DNA from: Hyphomicrobiaceae bacterium
Lineage (GTDB): Bacteria; Pseudomonadota; Alphaproteobacteria; Rhizobiales; MH13
Reading direction: 5' to 3'
Length of the DNA: 10,444 bases
Assembly (NCBI GenBank): GCA_020442235.1
Contig: JAGRKQ010000110.1
Location: forward strand, 1-10,444
Below are positions 6,667 to 10,444 of this stretch, one piece after another. Every line of letters begins with the position of its first letter. The stretch's first letter is position 1. The position numbers and the translations under genes were made by a program. Under the pieces are notes generated by a model that did no database searches, had not been told where the DNA came from, and saw only the letters and a program-made list of their open reading frames with translations.

Positions 6667-6673
6667 GCCCGGA

Positions 6674-6691
6674 CCGCTTCAGGGAAAGCGG
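6674..6691. terminator. Short hairpin between convergent pit and lrp-type genes
   Basis: CCGCTT (6674-6679) and AAGCGG (6686-6691) form a 6-bp stem with a 6-base loop. It occupies the 12-nt gap after pit and the last codons of the convergent regulator gene. No T tract follows on either strand, so it would be a weak terminator at best. Confidence 0.25.
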
Positions 6692-7104
6692 CGCGTCATC
6701 ACCGGCAGCGTGACGACATCGGCAACGCCTTCGACGCGGGCGATGGCATCGCGGATCGCCTGCAGGCGGTCGAGAGAGGGGGCGGACACCTGAAGCACCA
6801 GGTCGATGTCGCCGGCGACCGAATGGCCGGTGTGAACGCCCTCGATGGCCGCGATCGCCGGCGCCACGGTGGAGCACTGCCGGCTGTGCGTCGTCACCAG
6901 CATGAAGGCCTGCAACCCGTGCTCCTCGGGCACCTCGATGGTGAAGGCGGCGATCACTCCGTCGCGCCGGAGCCGGGTGACCCGTTCCTGAACCGCCGAG
7001 ACCGACAGGCCGAGCCCGGCGGCAAGCGCCTTCAGCGGCTGCCGGCTGTCGGCGCGCAGCATGTCGAGAAGCTGGCGGTCCTTGTCGTCCAGTGAGCGCA
7101 TCAT
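6679..7104 (-). CDS. Lrp/AsnC-family transcriptional regulator
   Basis: The protein has 141 residues, a little shorter than the usual 150-165. The N-terminal LDDKDRQLLDMLRADSR opening is the family start, and the helix-turn-helix spans about 24-46 (LKALAAGLGLSVSAVQERV), followed by the wing LRRDGVIAAF. The C-terminal RAM/AsnC effector domain (about 65-137) keeps the SVAGDIDLVL segment around Gly98-Asp99 that shapes the amino-acid pocket and dimer interface. Such proteins form dimers to octamers and usually respond to an amino acid; the effector cannot be predicted here. The start has GAGGA just upstream of two adjacent ATG codons (7104 and 7101), and the second has the better spacing. The gene is divergent from the DUF1272 gene across 107 nt that contain candidate operators, so autoregulation and control of the neighbour are likely by analogy. 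Confidence 0.93.
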   Translation of the reverse strand: MMRSLDDKDRQLLDMLRADSRQPLKALAAGLGLSVSAVQERVTRLRRDGVIAAFTIEVPEEHGLQAFMLVTTHSRQCSTVAPAIAAIEGVHTGHSVAGDIDLVLQVSAPSLDRLQAIRDAIARVEGVADVVTLPVMTRRFP

Positions 7105-7119
7105 CGTCCTCAGCCACGC

Positions 7120-7161
7120 CGGAGCGGAAATTTTCCGGGTCCGGCCGGAAATCGGCCGGAA
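7120..7161. promoter_or_regulatory. Candidate Lrp/AsnC operators in the divergent promoter
   Basis: An imperfect dyad, CCGGAGCGGAAA (7119-7130) facing TTTTCCGGGTCCGG (7131-7144), has an AAATTTT centre that matches the AWATTWT core of the E. coli Lrp consensus. It is followed by two direct copies of CGGCCGGAA (7142-7150 and 7153-7161) exactly 11 bases apart, one helical turn. The site lies 15-60 nt upstream of the regulator start and 50-90 nt upstream of the DUF1272 start. A TATAGC at 7183-7188 could be the -10 box for the rightward gene, without a clear -35. Binding by the adjacent regulator is inference. Confidence 0.4.
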
Positions 7162-7211
7162 GCATCCATCCGCCCGCCGATCTATAGCTTGGGGGCAATC
7201 AGGAGAACACC

Positions 7212-7520
7212 ATGCTTGTCCTTTGGCCCAATTGTCAGCTTTGCGGATGCGACCTGCCGCCCGATTCCGGCGAAGCGCTGATCTGCTCGATGGAATGCAC
7301 CTATTGCCGCTCCTGCAACGCGGCGACGCTGCACGATGTCTGCCCCAACTGCGGCGGCAATCTCGAATCCCGGCCGATCCGTCCGAAGCTGGAATACCGC
7401 CCCGGCGAGGGTCTTGCCCACAATCCCGCAGGCACGCAGCGCAAGATGACCCGCTACAGCGCCGAAGAGATCATCGGTCTCTCGGCACGGCTCTCCGGCA
7501 TCGCGCCGAAGGACCGGTAA
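7212..7520 (+). CDS. DUF1272 family small cysteine-rich protein
   Basis: The protein has 102 residues. The first 60 match the DUF1272 family pattern: PNCQLCGCDLPPDSGEALIC in front, then SMECTYCRSC and VCPNCGGNL. Nine cysteines in the first 60 residues lie mostly in CxxC pairs, so it very likely binds zinc in a ribbon-type fold. The last 40 residues (after RPIRPKLEYRPGEG) are a longer tail than I recall for the minimal family and contain no Cys. It has no signal peptide or membrane segment, so it is cytoplasmic. AGGAGA sits 5-10 nt before the ATG. The family has no established function; nucleic-acid or protein binding is possible but not shown. It stands divergent from the Lrp-type gene and 81 nt ahead of the next rightward gene. 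Confidence 0.88.
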   Translation: MLVLWPNCQLCGCDLPPDSGEALICSMECTYCRSCNAATLHDVCPNCGGNLESRPIRPKLEYRPGEGLAHNPAGTQRKMTRYSAEEIIGLSARLSGIAPKDR

Positions 7521-7534
7521 AGAGGCCCTGTGGT

Positions 7535-7554
7535 CCGGACCCTTGCCGGTCCGG
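7535..7554 (+). repeat. Hairpin between the DUF1272 gene and the membrane-protein gene
   Basis: CCGGACC (7535-7541) and GGTCCGG (7548-7554) form a perfect 7-bp stem with a 6-base loop. The left arm also lies within the perfect palindrome GGTCCGGACC (7532-7541), so two alternative structures compete. No T run follows, so it is not a standard terminator; mRNA processing, partial termination or a protein site are all possible. Confidence 0.35.
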
Positions 7555-7601
7555 CTGGCGCCTGAAAGGATGGGCGCTTCGCAGCAGGCCCGGGGCCGGT
7601 G

Positions 7602-8390
7602 ATGCAAGATGCCTTCTGGACGGCGGGTTTTCCGGTTCTCGCGGCGGTGTTTCTCGCCACCATCGTCGAGATCGTGGAGGCTTTCACCATCGTGCTCGCC
7701 GTCGGCACGACACGGGGCTGGAAGCCGGCCCTTGCGGGAACGGCCGCCGCGCTCGGTGTCCTTGCTCTCGTCGTGCTGGCGCTCGGGCCGGCTTTGGCGC
7801 TGATTCCCATTCACCTGTTGCAGCTTGTCGTCGGCGTGCTTTTGCTGCTGTTCGGTCTCGGCTGGCTGCGCAAGGCGATCCTGCGCGCGGCCGGCGTTCT
7901 GGCGCTGCATGACGAGGATGCGGCCTTTGCAAAAGAGACCGCCGCCCTGGCGCGGCGGGAGGTGTCGCAAGGCTTGATGCAAGGGTCTGAGGAAGCCTCG
8001 CCGGAAGACGCCATGGCTTTCATCGCCGGCCTCACCGCCTTCAAGGCGGTGCTTCTGGAAGGGCTGGAAGTCGCCTTCATCGTGGTTGCCGCCGGCGCGG
8101 GACACGGCCTTCTTCTGGAGGCCAGCCTTGGCGCATTGGCGGCAACGGTTCTGGTGCTCGCCGTCGGCCTCATCCTGCACCGGCCACTGTCGCGGGTGCC
8201 GGAAAACGCGTTGAAATTCGGCGTTGGCGTGCTTCTCGTCGCCTTCGGGGTGTTCTGGACGGTGGAGGGGCTGGGCGGTGAATGGCCCGGCGGCGAACTG
8301 GCGCTTGCCGGCCTTGTCGCCTTCCATCTTGCCGCCGCGCTGGTCCTCGTTCGCCTTGCCGCCCGGCGCCGCGAAAGGAGCCGGATATGA
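7602..8390 (+). CDS. Seven-helix membrane protein (COG4280-like) with two ExxE motifs
   Basis: The protein has 262 residues with seven hydrophobic segments at roughly 8-34, 42-66, 70-88, 139-166, 170-192, 203-224 and 232-253, and a charged cytoplasmic-type loop (89-138). It resembles the uncharacterised membrane family COG4280. Segments 1 and 4 are related: EIVEAFTIVLAVG (Glu23, Glu26) and EGLEVAFIVVAAG (Glu153, Glu156). Paired acidic ExxE motifs in helices 1 and 4 of a seven-helix protein are the layout of Ftr1/EfeU iron permeases (REGLE). The Arg is missing from both copies here, so metal-ion transport is only inferred; GDT1/TMEM165-like or LysE-like exporters are alternatives. The start is GTGATG at 7599-7604; ATG 7602 is chosen, with only a weak GGGG upstream. 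The stop overlaps the next gene by 4 nt. Confidence 0.82.
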   Translation: MQDAFWTAGFPVLAAVFLATIVEIVEAFTIVLAVGTTRGWKPALAGTAAALGVLALVVLALGPALALIPIHLLQLVVGVLLLLFGLGWLRKAILRAAGVLALHDEDAAFAKETAALARREVSQGLMQGSEEASPEDAMAFIAGLTAFKAVLLEGLEVAFIVVAAGAGHGLLLEASLGALAATVLVLAVGLILHRPLSRVPENALKFGVGVLLVAFGVFWTVEGLGGEWPGGELALAGLVAFHLAAALVLVRLAARRRERSRI

Positions 8391-8584
8391 GCCTCCTCAG
8401 CGATGTTCTCGGTGAACTGAAGAAGATGTTCTTCGCCGATCTCGGTCTGACGCTGGGCGCACTGGCCGCCGTCGTGCTCGTCGGGCTCGGGCAGGGATGG
8501 GCGGTGCTGCCCGACAGCGCGGCCGGTCCCGTTCTTGCGCTTCTGGTGCTTACGGTTCTCGCCCGCGCGGTCCTGAAGCGCTAA
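8387..8584 (+). CDS. Small membrane protein, 65 residues, unknown function
   Basis: It begins in the ATGA overlap with the preceding membrane-protein gene and has an excellent AAAGGAG ribosome binding site (8374-8380) at 6 nt, so it is real and translationally coupled. An amphipathic N-terminus (MSLLSDVLGELKKMFFADLG) precedes two hydrophobic segments (about 19-37 and 44-62), separated by QGWAVLPDSA, and it ends ARAVLKR. The two helices would form a hairpin with both ends in the cytoplasm. I do not recognise the family. Strict coupling suggests that it is an accessory subunit of the upstream transporter-like protein. Its TAA stop (8582-8584) overlaps the TAG stop of the convergent PaiB-like gene (8583-8581). 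Confidence 0.82.
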   Translation: MSLLSDVLGELKKMFFADLGLTLGALAAVVLVGLGQGWAVLPDSAAGPVLALLVLTVLARAVLKR

Positions 8585-9216
8585 GGTTGTTCCTCGCGCC
8601 CCTTGCCGATCCTGCGCATGCGTTCGGACATGGCGTTGAGGCCGCGCGCTTCCAGCGCGCGGACAACGCCGGAAAAATCCTCAAGCTCGCGGTTCTGGCT
8701 GAGCTTGGCCTTGGCGATGACGCCGCCGATCTCGATGCGCAGCGCAACGATCTTGGCCAGCATCGATGTCATGTAGTCGGCCGGCGCATCGGCCATGCGC
8801 CAGGCATCGGCGCCGTTGGTGGCCCTTTCGTGCCGCGCGGTCAGCAGGGACACCGCGCGCCGCTTGTCCTTTTCCGCGTGCGACCAGCGCAGCGTGCCGT
8901 GCACGTGCACCACCTGGTAGTTCCAGGTCGGCACCGCCTTGTGGGTTTCGGCCTTCGAGGGGTACCAGTTGGGGCTGACGTATGCCTGCGCGGCGCGGAA
9001 GATCGCCAGCACCGGCGCGTCGTCGGGGATGTCGGCATGCACCGGATTGGCCAACGCCACATGGCCAACGAAGCCCTCGCCGTCGCGCAGAAGCGGCACA
9101 TGGTTCGCGTCGAGCCCCAGCGCGGTCTGCGCGACCAGCGCGGCAAGCGGATGATCGTGCATCAACCGCTCGATTTCGGCGGTGTCGGTTTCGGCGAAAT
9201 GGGCGGGGTTGTACAT
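8581..9216 (-). CDS. PaiB-family FMN-binding protein (putative negative transcriptional regulator)
   Basis: The protein has 211 residues, the normal family length. It matches PaiB (COG2808), an FMN-binding split-barrel protein. The conserved landmarks occur in order: MYNPAHF at the start, HPLAALVAQ, NHVPLL, GHVALANPVH, AYVSPNWYPSK, VPTWNYQVVHVHG, LTARHE, DAPADYM and KAKLSQNR. In Bacillus subtilis PaiB is linked to repression of sporulation and degradative-enzyme genes, but there is no clear DNA-binding motif, and related split barrels bind flavin or haem, so the regulator label is tentative. The frame stays open upstream to 9528, but the family start is ATG 9216, whose A is shared with the TGA of the membrane glycosyltransferase gene (TGATG). 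There is no good ribosome binding site, which fits coupled translation. Its 3' end overlaps the convergent small membrane-protein gene by 4 nt. Confidence 0.94.
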   Translation of the reverse strand: MYNPAHFAETDTAEIERLMHDHPLAALVAQTALGLDANHVPLLRDGEGFVGHVALANPVHADIPDDAPVLAIFRAAQAYVSPNWYPSKAETHKAVPTWNYQVVHVHGTLRWSHAEKDKRRAVSLLTARHERATNGADAWRMADAPADYMTSMLAKIVALRIEIGGVIAKAKLSQNRELEDFSGVVRALEARGLNAMSERMRRIGKGREEQP

Positions 9217-10444
9217 CAGGACTCGCAGGGGTGTTGTCTGAGCGTGGCGCCGGGCGGCAGGGTCGGGGCGAAGCGGTCGAGGGCGGCGCGGAGATCCCCC
9301 TCGCGCGGGCGGTCGATCAGCCAGAACGAGACCGTATCCGATGCCGCGATCACCCGCGAGGTGGTCAGTGTCGCGACCCGGCACCATTCGGGCGGGATCG
9401 CCCCCTCGAAGGCGATGTCGTAGATCATCGCATAGGTCGCGCGACCTGCCGTCAGGCTGCGCACCGTTTCGACCGTGCGGCCCTGTTCGGCCGTCAGCCG
9501 GCGCGCCTGTTCGGAACCGAGGCCCCACAGATCAAGGACCGGCGTGTCATTGCGCCAGGCGACCCAGCCCAGATCGTTGACCGCCACGGGTTCGGGGAAG
9601 AACTGGGCGCTGAACCGGTGCATCTGGTGCTGCTGCTCATCGATCGACTGCGCGGCAGCGGGGGTCTGCGACAGCGTCGCCGCATAGCTCCAGCCAAAGA
9701 CGGCAAGCAGGGCCAGGGGTGCCACGGCGGGGCGGCGCAGCTGCAACAGGTAGGCGGTGATCGCGAGGGCCACGGCATAGACCTCGTACCGGCCGAACCA
9801 GCCAAAGCGGCCGACCAGCAGATGCGCGACGATCGCCGCCAGCGCCGGCCAGACCACCGCGTTTCGGGCGCGATTGGGCCGGACAAGGGCCAACAGCGCC
9901 AGCAGCGCCGCCAGCGCCGCCAGAAGCATCCCCTGAAGGGTACGCAAGCCGAGGATGGCGTTGACCGCCAGCGCGGTCAGCGCGCCCTGCCCGTCCGCCT
10001 GCATCGCCGCGGCGGCGGTCTGCGACTTGACCATGACCGACGAGGGCAGCAGCGGCAGGTCGAGCGAGATCATCGTGCCGACATAGCCCGCGGTCAGCGC
10101 GAGGAGACCCACAAGCGCGGCCAGCGCCATGCGCCAGCGGCCCATCGCGGCAAGCGCCAGTGTCGCGGCAAGCGCCAGGGCATAGCCTTCGAACCGGATC
10201 GCCGGCGCGAGGAGCAGAGCGGCGAAAAGCCAGCCGGGGGCGCGGCCGTCGCGGGCGCTCTGCGCGAGGCCCACGAGGATCGCCACCGAGGCCGCCACAT
10301 GCAGCGGGTGCTCCATGCCGGTCAGGGGCAGCGCGAAACCGTTGACCGCCTGCACCAGCAGCGGGGCCGCGACCAGCGCCGAGCCCGGGCGCCCGGCCCC
10401 GGCGGGCGACAGGGCACCCGCCATCAGCCACACCGCCCCCCCCT
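9216..10444 (-). CDS. GT-C-like membrane glycosyltransferase, partial (N-terminus beyond window)
   Basis: At least 408 codons are present and the frame runs off the right edge; an internal GTG at 10433 is not evidence of the true start. The visible part has about seven or more hydrophobic segments up to roughly residue 260 counted from that GTG, then a soluble C-terminal domain of about 140 residues. GMEHPLH and RFEGYALALA are loop features common in lipid-linked-sugar GT-C enzymes (AftB- and mannosyltransferase-like proteins), and the soluble part has VNDLGWVAWRNDTPVLDLWGLG, in two parts VNDLGWVAW and VLDLWGLG, typical of the same group. The catalytic Asp loop between the first helices would lie outside the window, so it cannot be checked. 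Donor and acceptor are unknown. The stop overlaps the PaiB-like start by one base. A run of eight G on the coding strand (10443-10436) lies in the frame near the edge. Confidence 0.75.
   Translation of the reverse strand, partial: GGAVWLMAGALSPAGAGRPGSALVAAPLLVQAVNGFALPLTGMEHPLHVAASVAILVGLAQSARDGRAPGWLFAALLLAPAIRFEGYALALAATLALAAMGRWRMALAALVGLLALTAGYVGTMISLDLPLLPSSVMVKSQTAAAAMQADGQGALTALAVNAILGLRTLQGMLLAALAALLALLALVRPNRARNAVVWPALAAIVAHLLVGRFGWFGRYEVYAVALAITAYLLQLRRPAVAPLALLAVFGWSYAATLSQTPAAAQSIDEQQHQMHRFSAQFFPEPVAVNDLGWVAWRNDTPVLDLWGLGSEQARRLTAEQGRTVETVRSLTAGRATYAMIYDIAFEGAIPPEWCRVATLTTSRVIAASDTVSFWLIDRPREGDLRAALDRFAPTLPPGATLRQHPCES

Noticed and set aside
7182..8327. Leftward open frame of 381 codons opposite the DUF1272 and seven-helix protein genes
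   Set aside because: It crosses two supported genes and their intergenic hairpin; Gln/Arg/His-rich translation with no domain.
8497..9423. Rightward open frame of 308 codons opposite the PaiB-like gene
   Set aside because: The opposite strand matches PaiB along its whole length; this frame has no family features.
1..10444. tRNA or rRNA genes, CRISPR arrays, insertion sequences, attachment sites, riboswitches
   Set aside because: I looked for tRNA-like cloverleaf ends, regularly spaced repeats, transposase motifs and long terminal inverted repeats and saw none. The small RNA and riboswitch part of this check is limited because no structure search could be run.

Overview
The window comes from a GC-rich alphaproteobacterium, most likely of the Hyphomicrobiales/Rhizobiales or a near relative. 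I infer this from the strong G/C bias at third codon positions, the alphaproteobacterial style of the phosphate transporter, the GWPM-type NUDIX protein and the DUF1272 protein, and the frequent 1-4 nt gene overlaps. It reads as ordinary chromosome. I see no tRNA, rRNA, CRISPR array, insertion sequence or integrase.

Left end (1-1210): a leftward operon for succinyl-CoA:3-ketoacid CoA-transferase. scoA is coupled to scoB (cut by the window edge) through a TGATG overlap, and a sigma70-like promoter lies upstream. The same divergent intergenic region holds a 39-bp array of four CTGAAC-like half-sites placed before the rightward gene.

1211-4679: a secreted protein joining a complete beta-trefoil to a META/HslJ domain runs rightward. 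It ends at a bidirectional terminator facing a leftward operon of two exported proteases: a caspase-like (C14) peptidase followed by a trypsin-like (S1) zymogen with a C-terminal beta-domain. This pair is the most interesting unit. The caspase has an Asp two residues before its Cys, which predicts basic P1 specificity, and the trypsin has an R|VAGG activation site, so a two-step cascade outside the cytoplasm is possible.

4680-7104: a rightward NUDIX hydrolase and Pit phosphate transporter form a probable operon with a phosphate theme. Facing them is an Lrp/AsnC-type regulator whose upstream region carries dyad and helically phased repeats.

7212-8584: rightward genes for a small Cys-rich DUF1272 protein, a seven-helix membrane protein with two ExxE motifs in helices 1 and 4 (a layout like Ftr1/EfeU iron permeases), and a 65-residue membrane protein overlapping it by 4 nt.

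8581-10444: a leftward PaiB-like FMN-binding protein is coupled by TGATG to an upstream GT-C-like membrane glycosyltransferase that is cut by the window end.
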